Below are positions 34,185-45,796 of a stretch of 64,000 nt of DNA, one piece after another. This stretch comes from Przewalskia tangutica (taxonomy: Eukaryota; Streptophyta; Magnoliopsida; Solanales; Solanaceae): positions 4,836,001-4,900,000 of the forward strand of contig CM056729.1 in assembly GCA_029844215.1 (NCBI GenBank). The letters are read 5' to 3'. Made by a program: the position numbers and the translations under genes. Numbering within the stretch: the first letter of the stretch is position 1; every line of letters starts with the position of its first letter. The notes beneath the pieces were generated by a model that did no database searches, was not told the DNA's origin, and saw only the letters and a list, made by a program, of their open reading frames with translations.

Positions 34185-34399
34185 TCACAACTAACACAGT
34201 TCAACTTTTGGAAAGTGGGTTGCATCTCTGTGATTCCCTTTTATCTCTTCTCCCTTTTCTCCTTTTTCTCTTCCTCTAGGTATATACCCATATAGCCTAT
34301 ATATAGCATAGCCACCACATCTATTTTGAGAATTTGATGACTTGGGTTGACTGAAAAATAATCTAATACCCTTTTGAAATCTCAACACAGATTTGCAAG
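34185..34399 (+). promoter_or_regulatory. MTP1: MTP1 promoter/first-exon region, copy B
   Basis: Contains a TATA box, tatatatag (34298-34306), about 95 bp upstream of a splice-donor-like gcaag|gtaccc at 34399/34400. An untranslated first exon (about 34330-34399) could join to the acceptor ttttag at 39646, immediately before the MTP1 ATG. The same donor and flanks occur in copy A at 32715. Which copy is used in vivo cannot be told from sequence. Confidence 0.5.
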
Positions 34400-34994
34400 G
34401 TACCCTTTCAATCCATCTATTTGTGAATGTTTAGGGAGATAGTTAAATTTCTTGAATTTGTTTTCTGTTTGGAGATCTGTAAGTTTTTCGGCCAGACCTG
34501 TCTCCTCCCCCTCTTCTCTTTTCTCTTCCTTTCGTTTCTTTTCTCCTTTACTCTGCCATCGGAAACCCCTCGGGTTCCGGTCAAGTCTGCACAGGTACCC
34601 ATATTTTTTGGTAGATTCCGGCGGTGAACAGTAGTTTCCGACTTTCGGCAGTGAACAGTAGTATCCGACAGTGAAGTTCTTCTTCAGGGAACATGTTCTT
34701 TTTACTTGGAGTTGATACCTCTGGTTGCCTTTATTGATTTTCTGTCGTTCATCTTTGTTAAATTTTTCTGTTATGCCTTGCTGAATCTTGACATTACATT
34801 CTTGTCCTTTGTTTTACCTTTCTGGTCTGTAGAAGCCTGATACCTTTAGATTCTTGCTAACTTAGTGTTTTAGTATTGGTTCCCATGTGTGTTAGCGTTA
34901 ACATTTGACTAGTATTTTTTTTACTCTAGTGGTTTTGGTGAATGATGATAGACTAGAGTCATGTTCTCGGTCGGGGACGAAAGCGCGGGTTATG

Positions 34995-35800
34995 GGGAGT
35001 AAGTGGGGTGAGGGAGATGCTAGGCTGAGAATAGGGTCTTGGAACATTGAGACTTTAATGGTGAAGTCCATAAAGCTAGTTAAGATTCTTAAGAAGGGAA
35101 GGATTAATATAGCCTGTGTCCAGGAGGCCAAATGGGTAGGACATAAGTCTAAGGATGTGGACGGTTATAAGTTATAGTTCTCAAGTAAGTCGAGGTATAG
35201 GAATGAGGTAGGCATTTTAGTAGACAGCGAGCTAAGAGATCAAGTGATAGAGGTTAGGAGGGTCAATGACAGGATGATGACGATTAAGTTGGTAGTTGGA
35301 GGGTTTACTATGAACATTATTAGTGTTTACGCGTCGCAGGCGGGCTTGAACGAGGAGGAGAAGAGGCGCTTTTGGGACGATTTGGATGAAGTGGTGGGAG
35401 TTATACCATCTACTGAGAAGTTATTTGCAGGAGGAGATTTCAATGGACATATCGGGTCACTTTCGGGAGATTATAACGACGTGTATGGTGGCTTCGGCCT
35501 CGGGGATAGGAACGGGAAGGCGTCTCACTTTTGAAGTTTGCTAAAGCTTTTGGGATGGTGACAACCAATTAGAGGTTCCTGAAAAATGAGGAGCACTTGG
35601 TGACTTTTCGTAGTTCGGTGGCTAAGACTCAGATAAACTTTTTGCTCCTTAGGAAGGTTGACAACAGTTTTTGTAAAGACTGCAAGGTTATTTCGAATGA
35701 GTATCTTACAACCCAACATAAGCTTTTGGTGATGGATTTAGAGATCAAGATGGAGAAGAAGAGGAGGGTTCTGGATAACAGGCTAAGAATCAAATAAGAG
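34995..35800 (+). pseudogene. RTE endonuclease (APE-type), broken
   Basis: RLRIGSWNIETLMVKSIKLVKIL and INIACVQEAKWVG hold the Asn and the Glu of the apurinic-endonuclease fold (about 35020-35140). FTMNIISVYASQAGLNEEEK and FAGGDFNGHIGS (the GDFN box, about 35430) follow, then VTFRSSVAKTQINFLLLRK and TTQHKLLVMDLEIK with the catalytic-type H. A TAG at 35176 and frame changes near 35240 and 35535 split it. The enzyme would nick target DNA to prime reverse transcription. Confidence 0.8.
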
Positions 35801-35899
35801 AGTTTGATCATGGTTAGTACAAAGGAAATGGGGGAGAAGTTGATGGTTGGGGGGCTTGGGGGAGTAGTGGAGATGTGACTGGTATGTGGGACAGGACGA

Positions 35900-37690
35900 T
35901 CAGTTACATTTGAGAGGTAGCTAGAGAAGTGCTAGGGGTCTCGCAGGGTAGCTGTGGTGGGCATCGATGTGACTGGTGGTGGAATGGTAAAGTTCAAGAG
36001 AAGGTTAAAGCAAAGAAAATGGCGTATGCGAAATTAATATAAAGCAATGATGAGGTGGAGAAATAAATGAATAGGAAATTATATAAGATGATGAGGAAGG
36101 AGGCAAAACTAGCGGTTATGGTGGCGAAAACGGCTGTTCAAGCCTATAGGTGGAATTATAGGAAGAAAGCGGGGATAAGAATTTGTACAGACTAGCCAAG
36201 GCGATAGAGAGGACCCGTGACTTGGATCACGTGAGGTGCATCAAGGACGAGGACGACGCACGTATTAGATGGAGGTGGCAATCTTACTTTCATAAACTCT
36301 TGAACGAAGAAGGAGATAAAGACATTGCGCTGGTAGATATAGAGCAATTCGGCATGTATCGAGATTTTGGATATTGTAGAAGTATCAAGGTTGAGGAGGT
36401 TAAGAGGGTTGTTCGCTAGATGCGTAGGGGACGAGCGACCGGGCCTGATGAGATCCCAATTGAATTTTGGAAGAGCGCAAAGGTGACTTCCAAAGTTGCA
36501 CGACAACTATAGGGGTATCAAACTGCTAAGCCACACTATGAAAGTTTGGGAAAGGATCGTGGAGATGAGGGTGAGAAGAGGTGTGTCTATTTCCGAGAAC
36601 CAGTTTGAATTCATACCGGGGCATTTGACTATAGAAGTCATTCATCTTATTAAAAAATTGGTGGAGCAATATAGGGAAGAGAAAGAGAGACTTACATATG
36701 GTTTTCATCGACCTCGAGAATGCATACGACAAAGTCTAGGGTGTATCTGTGGTGTACACTAGGGCGATCAATGATATGTATGATGGAGCCAAGACCAGGG
36801 TACGGACAAAAGAAGAAGACTCGAAGCATTTTTCAGTGATGATGGGGCTGCACTAGGGATCAACTCTTAGCCCATTCTTATTTGTCTTGGTGATGAATGG
36901 ATTGACGCTACAAATTCAAGGGGAGGTGCCCTGGTGTATGTTATTCGCAGATGACATGGTCCTGATTGATAAGATTCGCAGTGGAGTGAACACTAAGCTG
37001 GAGGTTTGGAGACGGCTCTGGAGTCTAAAGGATTCAGGCTGAGTAGGATCAAGACAAAATACTTGGAGTGCAAGTTCAATAACGGAAGCGACCATGAGAC
37101 AGGCGTATGCTTGGTACTCAGGTCATTCCAAAAGAAGAAAGCTTCAAGTATCTCGGGTCTATTATCCAAGAAAATGGAGAGATTGATGATGATGTCACAC
37201 ATCGTATTGATGCATGTTGGATAAAATGGAGGCTCGCATCTAGAGTCTTGTGCGATAAAAACTTACCATCAAAACTTAAAGGCAAGTTCTATATGTGGTA
37301 GTTAAACCGACTAAGTTGTATGGGGCAGAGTGTTGGTCAGTCAAGACTTTGCACATCCAAAAGATGAAAGTTGCGGAGATGAGGATGCTGAGATGGATGT
37401 GTGGACATACAAGGAGGGATATGATTAGAAATGATGATATTCGGGATAGAGTGGGAGTGGCCTCAGTGGAGGATAAGATGCAGGAAGCTATGTTGAGATG
37501 GTTCAAATATGTGCAGAGGAGAGACACAAATGCCTCAGTGCGGAGGTGTGAGAGGTTGACTATGGACGGGTTCAGGAGGGGTAGAAGTAGGCCGAAAAAG
37601 TATTGGTGAGAGGTAATTAGACGGGATATGACACATGTGCAATTTACTGAGTACATGACCTTAGATGGAGGTTGTAGAGGACACGGATTA
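35900..37690 (+). pseudogene. RTE reverse transcriptase and C-terminal domain, broken
   Basis: Pieces in successive frames are YRLAKAIERTRDLDHVRCIKDEDDARI (36183), then a ggcctgatgagatccc site (about 36443) that fits a GPDEIP-type box. YRGIKLLSHTMKVWERIVEMRV (36500) and CMLFADDMVLIDK-like text (the FADD active-site box, about 36940) come next. MRMLRWMCGHTRRDMIRNDDIRDRVGVASVEDKMQEA and GRSRPKKYW (37295-37609) close it. Compared with the second copy (58954-60971) a segment around 36490 is missing. It cannot encode an active enzyme. Confidence 0.8.
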
Positions 37691-38127
37691 TGGTAGAAGG
37701 GTAGTAGATAGTTGAGTGTAGTCCTACTTACGCTTACTGATAGTTGTAGTGTTATTATTGTAGCCCTACTTAGCCTATCATACTAGTAGACACACTATTT
37801 TTTCATAGTCTCGTGTCCTTTGATTTCTGCTGCTATATGTTCTTTCGTGTATTTTGTTTATCTTATTTACCTGGGTTAGTTACTGCTTCTTTTTTCAAAA
37901 TGTTTTATCATGGCTTGTTCACTTTTGTTACTCTCATTTTCATGCTGCTTTAAATTTCTTGTCCGGGTCTGACTGTTTCTCTTGCTTTGCTTGTGCTTAT
38001 GTTTTTTCTTGAACCGAGGGTCTTTCCGAAACAACCTCTCTCTACTTACCAAGGTAGAGGTAAAGTCTGCGTACACTCTATCCGCCCCAGACCTCACGTT
38101 GTGGGACTTCACTGGGTATATTGTTGT

Positions 38128-38500
38128 TGTTTTCTGTTTGGAGATTTCTCTTTATTATTGTTGTAAAAAAATGGATCTTGGAATGATTAAGATCTGTGTG
38201 ATACACTTTTTAGGTGGATTGGTTACTGACTTTTGGATTTTTGTGTTTGTTTATACTGCATTAAGGGAATTGTTTAAAGCTTTTTTGTTATCTGTGTCTG
38301 CTTTTTTGGCCTAACTATTGGTCCTATCTTTGTTTTGTCGTGTATTTATCCCTGACACGCTGTATTATTGGATATACTTTAAATATTAGGTTGATAAAAT
38401 CTCATGATTTAAAGTGTCTTTTCATCTATCTTTACACATGCAGAGTAAATATTTTGGTGTATATCTCTGAGCTCTTTTTAGTCGATTAGGTTGTGTAGGA
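38128..38500 (+). repeat. MTP1 5' region, duplicate copy B, continuation after LINE
   Basis: Resumes with the target duplication and continues collinear with 32765-33775 (gattaagatctgt, ttttggatttttgtgtttg, ttgataaaatctcatgattt). It lacks the 183-bp RTE copy and about 150 bp found in copy A. Confidence 0.75.
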
Positions 38501-39646
38501 CATACATAAAGGGTGAAAAGGTATGTGAATCAATTTCCCTTTGATTGCTTCTTGCTGATTGATGAATTCTCTGTTAATGTTCATAATGTTTTTTGTAGTT
38601 AACTCTTACAAATCAGCTGGTTATTTGCAATAGAATGTGTAGGCCAGTCTAGGTCACAATCTCTCTGCAGGACAAATTTAATAACAAGGCAATGAGTCAA
38701 TAAGGAATGATATTGTCTTCAAATAATAAAAATCAAGGGAAAAAATGGGGAAAAGTAATTTTCTCGCCATAAGTTTTTGGTTGAATTAAGTAAAGCCATT
38801 CGTAAGATTTTCAATTGTATGTTGCATGATTTTAGAATTTTCAACTGTATGTGAAGAGTTTACTGGACCAATTAAAATTCTTCCGTGTGCGCTCATTTGA
38901 ACTCTTTGGTTTGGCATCACTACAACTTCCTTGTTTTTATTAACTTTAGAAAGAGAGCTGTTGTTTGTGCATCAATTTCCCTTATTCTTTGTTAAGCCTT
39001 CTTTGAATGGATTCCGAGCTATAATTTGACCACAAGACAAGTAATGACCTCACAGTCTCCTTGTTGTGTAACTTGTGTTGTTATATATTCACCAAACAAT
39101 ATCAATTGTAGAGACCAACTTCAGTTTATACAAGAGAATTCTCGCAGATTTAATTTCTGAAGATTGTTAATTTGTTGTTACCCGTTTTTTAAATGTTTTG
39201 TGAGATGTTGGATTCTTTTTTACTTGGCCAAACTTTATTTGCAGTGGTATTAATCTTTATATATTTGTGAGATGCTACTTATTATATGCTTTCACATGAT
39301 GGACTTCACGAGTTTTGTCCACTAAAAAGTGTCTTACAAGTTAATGATCTTATATTTTTATTTAATCAATGAATTCCTGAATTGTTCTACTCTAGATACC
39401 ACCTAGCTTCCTTTCATTGCATTGGTCTGATTATTTTAACACGTCTAGATATTTGCTTGCGTTGGTCTAATGGACATGAAGGTTTGTCCTGAAATGTCTC
39501 ACTTGTTCATCCTCTAATATACTCATCCCATGTTTGTAGTTTGATATGAGCAAGAGTTTGTGTTTGTGACTAAATTCATGTGGGACACATTAGGTAGACT
39601 CGTTTGGCTTGTTGTTGATTGATGATTTTGTAAATTTTCTTTTTAG

Positions 39647-40867
39647 ATGGATACGCAGAACCCGGAACATGGACATGTAATTGAGGTACGTGGTGACGTG
39701 GCAGCTCAAGAGAAGGGGACTAAAATCTGTGGTTCAGCACCGTGTGGATTCTCAGATGTTAACACCATGTCTAAGGATGCACAGGAGAGATCGGCATCCA
39801 TGAGGAAGCTTTGCATTGCAGTTGTCCTCTGCATAATTTTCATGTCTGTCGAGATTGTCGGAGGTATTAAAGCCAACAGTCTCGCAATTTTAACAGATGC
39901 GGCTCATCTACTCTCAGACGTTGCGGCTTTTGCAATATCCTTGTTTTCACTCTGGGCATCAGGATGGGAAGCTAATCCACGCCAGTCCTACGGGTTTTTC
40001 AGAATTGAGATACTCGGGGCTTTAGTTTCTATCCAAATGATATGGCTTCTAGCTGGAATCCTTGTTTATGAAGCCATTGCTCGACTTATACATGATACAG
40101 GTGAAGTTCAAGGGTTCCTCATGTTTGTGGTGTCCGCATTTGGATTAGTAGTGAACCTCCTCATGGCACTCTTATTAGGTCATGATCACGGCCACAGTCA
40201 TGGCCACGGTCATGACCATGGCCATGGCCATGAAGAGCATGCTCATGGTCATGCTGATCATGAGCATGGCCATGATGAGCATACGCATATACATGGAATT
40301 AGTGTTAGCCGACACCATCACCATAATGAAGGACCTTCGAGCCGAGACCAACACATCCATGCGGGCGATGTTGATCACACTGTGCCTCTACTTGAGAATT
40401 CGTGTGAGGGTGAAAAGAAAAAGAAGCAGCGGAACATAAATGTACAGGGTGCTTATCTACATGTACTAGGAGATTCTATCCAGAGCATAGGGGTCATGAT
40501 TGGGGGAGCTGTTATATGGTATAAACCAGAGTGGAAAATCATTGATCTAATTTGCACTCTCATTTTCTCCGTAATCGTGCTCGGCACGACCATTAGGATG
40601 ATTCGGAGTATTCTTGAAGTATTAATGGAGAGCACGCCTAGAGAAATTGACGCGACAATGCTTGAGAAGGGGCTTTGTGAGATGGAGGAGGTTGTTGCGA
40701 TCCACGAATTGCACATATGGGCGATTACAGTCGGGAAAGTTCTCTTGGCTTGCCATGTCAAGATTAAACCCGATGCCGATGCTGACATGGTGCTGGAGAA
40801 GGTGGTTGATTATATTAGGAGGGAATATAACATTAGCCATGTAACCATTCAAATAGAAAGAGAGTAG
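39647..40867 (+). CDS. MTP1: Metal tolerance protein 1, vacuolar Zn2+/H+ antiporter (CDF family)
   Basis: An intact 406-residue protein with no coding intron. Members of this family (plant MTP1/ZAT) pump cytosolic Zn into the vacuole in exchange for protons and give Zn tolerance. Six membrane segments are visible at about 56-75, 80-104, 119-144, 156-177, 268-292 and 297-318. The metal-site HxxxD pairs are H87/D91 in TM2 (TDAAHLLSDV) and H272/D276 in TM5 (HVLGD). A His-rich cytosolic loop between TM4 and TM5 (about 179-226, HGHGHDHGHGH-like) is the hallmark of the Zn-selective MTP1 group and tunes metal binding. The C-terminal cytosolic domain (330-406, MESTPREID then IHELHIWAI) supports dimerisation. 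The start is chosen because an intron acceptor ends right before this ATG and the N-terminus matches the family length. A 5'UTR intron probably holds regulatory sequence. The only intact single-exon plant gene in the window. Confidence 0.96.
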   Translation: MDTQNPEHGHVIEVRGDVAAQEKGTKICGSAPCGFSDVNTMSKDAQERSASMRKLCIAVVLCIIFMSVEIVGGIKANSLAILTDAAHLLSDVAAFAISLFSLWASGWEANPRQSYGFFRIEILGALVSIQMIWLLAGILVYEAIARLIHDTGEVQGFLMFVVSAFGLVVNLLMALLLGHDHGHSHGHGHDHGHGHEEHAHGHADHEHGHDEHTHIHGISVSRHHHHNEGPSSRDQHIHAGDVDHTVPLLENSCEGEKKKKQRNINVQGAYLHVLGDSIQSIGVMIGGAVIWYKPEWKIIDLICTLIFSVIVLGTTIRMIRSILEVLMESTPREIDATMLEKGLCEMEEVVAIHELHIWAITVGKVLLACHVKIKPDADADMVLEKVVDYIRREYNISHVTIQIERE

Positions 40868-41500
40868 TGGCGAGGTAAAGTTTATTTTGGCTATTGTAGT
40901 ACTTGTCATTGGCTTCTTTATTCTTTCGCATAGTAGTTTAAATAGAAAACTTTTCATCTGGTTAAGCTGTTCCAATATCTGTTTCGTCTTGGTATCATGG
41001 TTTTTAGCGTGTTGGTTTTGCTTACTTCTCTCCTTTGTCCATGAATTAATATCCCCGAGTTCAGTTGAACTTATTATTTTAAGCCTTTGTACAGAAAGTA
41101 TTAGTCATAGTGCACTAGAGCCTATCCTCTTTAAGGTACTACAATTTGTGACTTTGTGAAGTTGCCCTCAGTAGATTAATGTTTTATACTGAAGTTCTGT
41201 CTTTTGCCAACTTTTTTTTAATACATTAAATTTTGGGAATCTGATTGAATCATATGCATTATTTTCAATCAGTTCTGATTGAATATGTTTGAATTTTATG
41301 GTAATGACAAGGTACGTTACTCTTATCTTCTAGTTGGTGTTGTGTGACTTTGATCTACTTGATTGTTTAATATTCTTTTGTAGATTTCAGAAAGTAGAAC
41401 TTGACAAATGAGCAACGGAGCCCCAAGTTTCATCCACCTCAAGACTGGTTTTTAACGAGTGCTATATCAGCAATTCAATTTCCTATACTTGTTTTCTTTT
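40868..41500. other. MTP1 3' flank
   Basis: AT-rich and probably contains the 3' UTR and polyadenylation region. No clear signal was fixed. Open frames here are short and not supported. Confidence 0.4.
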
Positions 41501-41506
41501 TAACTT

Positions 41507-41595
41507 GTGAATGAGCTAGCTTCTCTACCCTGCAAAGGGTAGGGATAAGGTCTGCGTACATCCTACCCTCTTGTCTATGTAATTGTTGTATTTGG
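41507..41595 (+). mobile_element. RTE/SINE-type 3' tail remnant
   Basis: cttctctaccctgcaaaggg, agggataaggtctgcgtaca and attgttgtatttgg match the RTE tail seen at 60870-60970. Confidence 0.6.
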
Positions 41596-41599
41596 CTAG

Positions 41600-42870
41600 C
41601 CTGTCAATCTTTTTGGTTAGGTCCTTGCATTATGTGACCATCCACTTATTTTGGACAGAAGTGAAACAAAAGCTCTGTTCAGGTATGATGTTTGTCTATA
41701 GGATTTCCAGGGCACATGTAGAAAGTGCAAGTCCCCCATGGGAGCATGCACTCTTGGGGTAATGAGCATAACCCCAGTATGATGACAAATCCCTTGCTGT
41801 CATTTCACATGTACTAGACTTCTCAAGTTGCTCCGTGCTTGCTCGTTCTAGCTAGTCGTAACGACGTCTCGTTACTCTGTTTTCCACTCGCGTTCTTCCT
41901 TTGTCTCTTTGATACGTCACGATTGAGCTCGTGTCCTGTGTGAGTCTCTGATTAGCGAGTGAAGTTGCTTGTTGGGCGGTATAGTCACTACACTGACGAC
42001 TGAGTGCTCTCGGTGAAAACTGAGATTGCTTGTCTTTCTTGCGCCGTTAAGGAGGGAGCTGAGGGAGAGGAGCGACTCAAAATTCTAGTAGGGAATTATT
42101 TTCCTAAAAATGGTTCGTGTTACCCCAAACACGCTTTGTATTTAAGTTACAATCATTATTATAAAACAAGTAGTTCCATGCAGTGGTGTTCTTCAATCAC
42201 TAATTGTTAAAATCCTTAATCACTCTTTTGTAAGTGTAAAATTGAGTTGGATTCTTGTATTCGACATATTCTTGGTATCAAACAATTTTTTTAATAAAAA
42301 TAATTAAGAAAAGAAGAAATTGAGTTTAAGGTGTGCAAAAATACGTGTTATTTTGTTCTATTTATAGATATTGGGATCGAAATAATTAGACTCTAATAAT
42401 TACAAACCTTAAACGACGATGATAATACTTGATATGATTTGGTCAATTGACCCCCCCCCCCCCCCCCAAGAAATAAGATAGATATGAAAGAGTTCTTTTC
42501 TATCGAGAAAATATTTTCGAAGTAAAACACAATTACAATATAATTCAAATAAGATAGAAAATTCAGGACAAATCCTAACAATAGAAGAGGCCATAAAAAG
42601 ATGCCCCTTTAATTAGCAATATCACTAGAAAAGGCAACAATCTCTACATTCTCATTCTCAATATTAGCGATTCCTTTCACATCACTAACAAATATATCCA
42701 ACCATTTTTCCAGCTTGAATGTTGTAAGATGATATTAATCTCCCTTGAGGAGTCTTCTCATTAATATCAAATATATATAGTGTACAATATTCATCTCTTA
42801 TACAATAGGAATTCTAAACCTAATCACAAGAGGAATCCTAATCTTACCATAATTATATTTACACAATATA
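41600..42870. other. Unclassified intergenic region with poly-C tract
   Basis: No coding or RNA gene recognised. A run of about 18 C lies at 42450-42468. The part 42370-42870 is AT-rich and may include a decayed LTR or the degraded 3' end of the L1, but I could not align it to anything in the window. Confidence 0.4.
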
Positions 42871-43590
42871 TAAACCTTGAGGTGACCACATTCCAACCAC
42901 TTTTTTGTTATGATGTTATGTCAGAGCAAACATATCAGGAAATAGCTCCTCCAAACTTATGTTTCCCAACCATCTATCCTTCCAGAAAATTGTTTTATTA
43001 CCATTATATACTCTTATAACAATGTGGCTCTTTAAAAAAGGCCACCATGCTCCGATTGACCTCCAGACAGTTACAACATATGGGATATTAACCTCCTTAA
43101 AAGCCCAAAAGTCCAGCTCCCCATACTTCAATTTAATCACTTTTCTCATAAAGAATATTAATCTTGAGCATATCTCCATAGCCACTTTAATTTTAAAGCC
43201 TTACTTTGATTCTTCAAATTTTTTATACCAAGACCACCTTGTTTTTTACTACGGATCAGAACATTCCACTTTACCAAATGATAAACTTTTTTCCTTGCCA
43301 GAAGAAAAACCTTATGAGCTTGTCCAGTCTTTGGACTACACTTGAAGGAATAGGAAATAAGGATAACATATATGTTGGAAAAGCATCAATAACTGCATTG
43401 ATCAAAGTTAGCCTGCCTCCTAAAGACAAATATTGTGCTTTCCATCAAGACAACTTCTTCTCGCACTTTTCAGAACCGCATCCCAATTTTTTTTTTTTAT
43501 TTTAATTTAGCACCCAATGGAATCCCAAGATATACAGTGGGTAGAGAACCTACTTCATCTCCCAGGATAATGGCCAGAAACTTTATATTA
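42870..43590 (-). pseudogene. L1 C-terminal region after RT
   Basis: The minus strand reads VIKLKYGELDFWAFKE and RVYNGNKTIFWKDRWLGNISLEELFPDMFALT (42916-43185), the plant L1 text ahead of the zf-RVT region. Upstream (43200-43580), LGGRLTLINAVIDAFPTY-like text can be read in another frame. It is degenerate at 42870. Confidence 0.75.
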
Positions 43591-44460
43591 GGGACTGAAT
43601 TGAAGGGATATATATGGTTTTCCCCCAGTTGATGTGAAGCCCTGAGATGCCTTCAAAGAGTACCATAATGACTCTAATTTTTTTAGTTGTTCCTCCTCTG
43701 CATCACAGAAAATCAGAGTGTCATCTGCATATTGGAGATGGGTCACCTCCAAACTCCTTTCATTATTTGTGAAAATCTCAAAACATGTGATCCGTCCATT
43801 TGCTTTTGTTGTTTTGATCATGTTGTTTAAACCCTCCATAGCTAGAATGAATAGAAAAGGAGATAAGGGTTCTTCTTGCGTAATTCCTTTTTGAGCATAA
43901 AAAAACTTACGGGGCTTCATTAACTAGGATAGAGAATTTCATAGTAGATATACAGAACCTGATCCACTTGATCCATTTATCCCCAAAACCTATTTGCATG
44001 AGGCTTTTAAGTAGAAATTCCCAATTAACATGATCATTTGCTTTCTCAATATCCAATTTACACAAAATGACATGTTTATTTTGTGATAATCTTGAATCTA
44101 CTGCTTCATTAGCAATCAATACACCATCTATGATTTGTCTTCCTCTAATGAAAGTCATTTGTTGATAATCTACCAGCTTATCCACCACCCCCTTTAACCT
44201 CCCAGTCAGTACCTTAGACAGAAGCTTATAGAAACTACCTATCAGGCTTATAGGTCTGAAGTCTTTCAGCTCCTTTGCCCCTTTCATCTTGAGAATTGAC
44301 TCAATATAAGTAGAATTGAAGCTCTTCTCAAACATGTCCTGGTCAGAAAAATTGTGAAAAGCCTTCATGATGTCTTGTTTCAAAATTTTCCAACATTTGA
44401 TAAAGAATCCCATAGTGTATCCAATCAGGGCCAGGAGCTTTATCAGCGACACACTTTTTT
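43588..44460 (-). pseudogene. L1 reverse transcriptase
   Basis: The minus strand at 43907-44452 reads ELKDFRPISLIGSFYKLLSKVL, TFIRGRQIIDGVLIANEAVDS and ILCKLDIEKANDHVNWEFL, with the first catalytic Asp. At 43588-43920 follow GITQEEPLSPFLFILAMEGL and THLQYADDTLIFC, the YADD active-site box. One frame change around 43910 separates the halves. The RT would make cDNA at the nicked target. Confidence 0.85.
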
Positions 44461-45189
44461 AAGCAATTATATACTTCTTGTTCCTCAAATCTGGCTTGTA
44501 AATTGTTCTTTTCTGATTCTGTTATTGAGGCACAGTTGATCAGATTCCCAACAGGCCTCCAGTTCTCTGTCTCAATGTAGAGTTTCTTGTACTATTATTC
44601 GATCTCCTCCTTAACTCTTCCAGGTTCCAAAATGGTTTCCCCTTGCACTTTTAAATGATCAATAAAGTTGTTTCTCTGATGAGCATTGGCTGAATTGTGA
44701 AAGAATTTTGTATTGTTGTCCCTTTCTTTCAACCATAGGGTCATGGATCTTTGTCTCCATGCAATTTCCTCATTTTTGAGAAGTTCTTCATACTCCATAA
44801 TTTTTTATGCCTTCCTGATTGATTACTGCTCCTGCTCTGCTATCCAATAATGAATTCAAACTTGCCATTTGATTTAGTAATTTAGACCTTTGAATGTTAA
44901 GGTTCCCTTGTTCATTTTTGCTCCATTCTTTTAGCTTGCCTTTTAGAGCTTTCAGTTTGCAAGCTAAAATGTAATCCGGCCTCCCATAGAAAACAAAAGA
45001 ATTCCACCAGGAACTAATTCTATCAACAAAACCTTTTATATTTAGCCACCAATTTTGGAACTTGAAATATGACTTATTGTGTTCTCAAGCTCCACAAAAT
45101 AGAGCAATAGGGACATGGTCAGAAGTCAGCCTTTGAAGAGTTCCTTGTTTTATCTTAATGAAATGATCATTCCAATCCAATGAGAATAA

Positions 45190-45790
45190 GATCATGTCTA
45201 TCCTAGAGGCTGTGATGTATCACCTATGAACCAAGTGTAAGTACCCTCTTCTAGGTATAAATCAATAAGTTCCAAGTCTTCAATGAAGTCTGAAAATTCT
45301 ACCATGGCTGAAGATCTCCTCTGGCAATTTCTCTTTTCAAAAGGAAACCTACAAACATTAAAATCACCACACACTGCCCAAGACCCCTCCATAAGTCCTC
45401 TAACAACTCTCAATTCATCCCATACTACTCTCTTTTCCACTTTACAGTTTGGGGTATAGACCCCAGATATATGACAATTGAAATTCTAAAGCATAACCTC
45501 AAACTTGCAAGTTAAAGTGTATACTCCTATTTGTAAAACCTCGCCCTTCCAAACTCTACCACCCCATAGCATAATAATTCCCCCTCTAGTACCACTTGCT
45601 TCTAGACAAGCATATCTTACCCATCTCCCCCGCCCCCAAATTTGTTTCACTAAATTTTGAATGTTTCCCTCTAGCTTGGTTTCTTGAAAACACAGAATGT
45701 CTGCTCTCCAATGATCTACAAGGCTCTTTACCATCCTTCTTTTCCCCGCATCATTTAATCCCCTTACATTCCATGATACAAGATCTTTTT
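45190..45790 (-). pseudogene. L1 endonuclease
   Basis: Near 45780 the minus strand gives SWNVRGLNDAGKRR-like text, then ADILCFQETKLEG with the catalytic Glu (45660-45734), ASGTRGGIIMLWGG, then GSWAVCGDFNVCRFPFEKR with the GDFN box (45340) and FIEDLELIDLYLEEGTYTW. A TAG splits the two pieces near 45485. It nicks target DNA in active elements. Confidence 0.8.
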
Positions 45791-45796
45791 CATTAC

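Larger units (their letters stand above)
34477..38127 (+). mobile_element. RTE-type LINE, near full length, inactive
   Basis: Flanked by an 18-bp perfect target duplication, tgttttctgtttggagat (34459-34476 and 38128-38145). Order: a CT-rich 5' leader, an APE-type endonuclease (from about 34995), RT, a C-terminal domain, a 3' UTR with the gagccg/aaggtctgcgtaca tail, and a (TTG)n end. The coding part is broken by several stops and frameshifts. It lies in sense orientation in the MTP1 5'UTR intron and is the longest RTE copy in the window. Confidence 0.9.
34400..39646 (+). other. Predicted MTP1 5'UTR intron (contains RTE LINE)
   Basis: The donor is gtaccc at 34400 and the acceptor is ctttttag ending at 39646, one base before the ATG. 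The intron holds the 3.65-kb RTE insertion (34477-38127) and AT-rich sequence with pyrimidine tracts. Without the LINE it would be about 1.6 kb. If copy A is the real first exon the intron starts at 32716 instead. Confidence 0.5.

Noticed and set aside
40175..40439. Met-rich frames on both strands over the MTP1 His loop
   Set aside because: By-products of the CATGGCCATGG-like repeats coding the His-rich loop in the true frame.
42004..42210. 68-codon frame after MTP1 as a small gene
   Set aside because: No domain, splice or conservation signal; short frames of this size are expected by chance.
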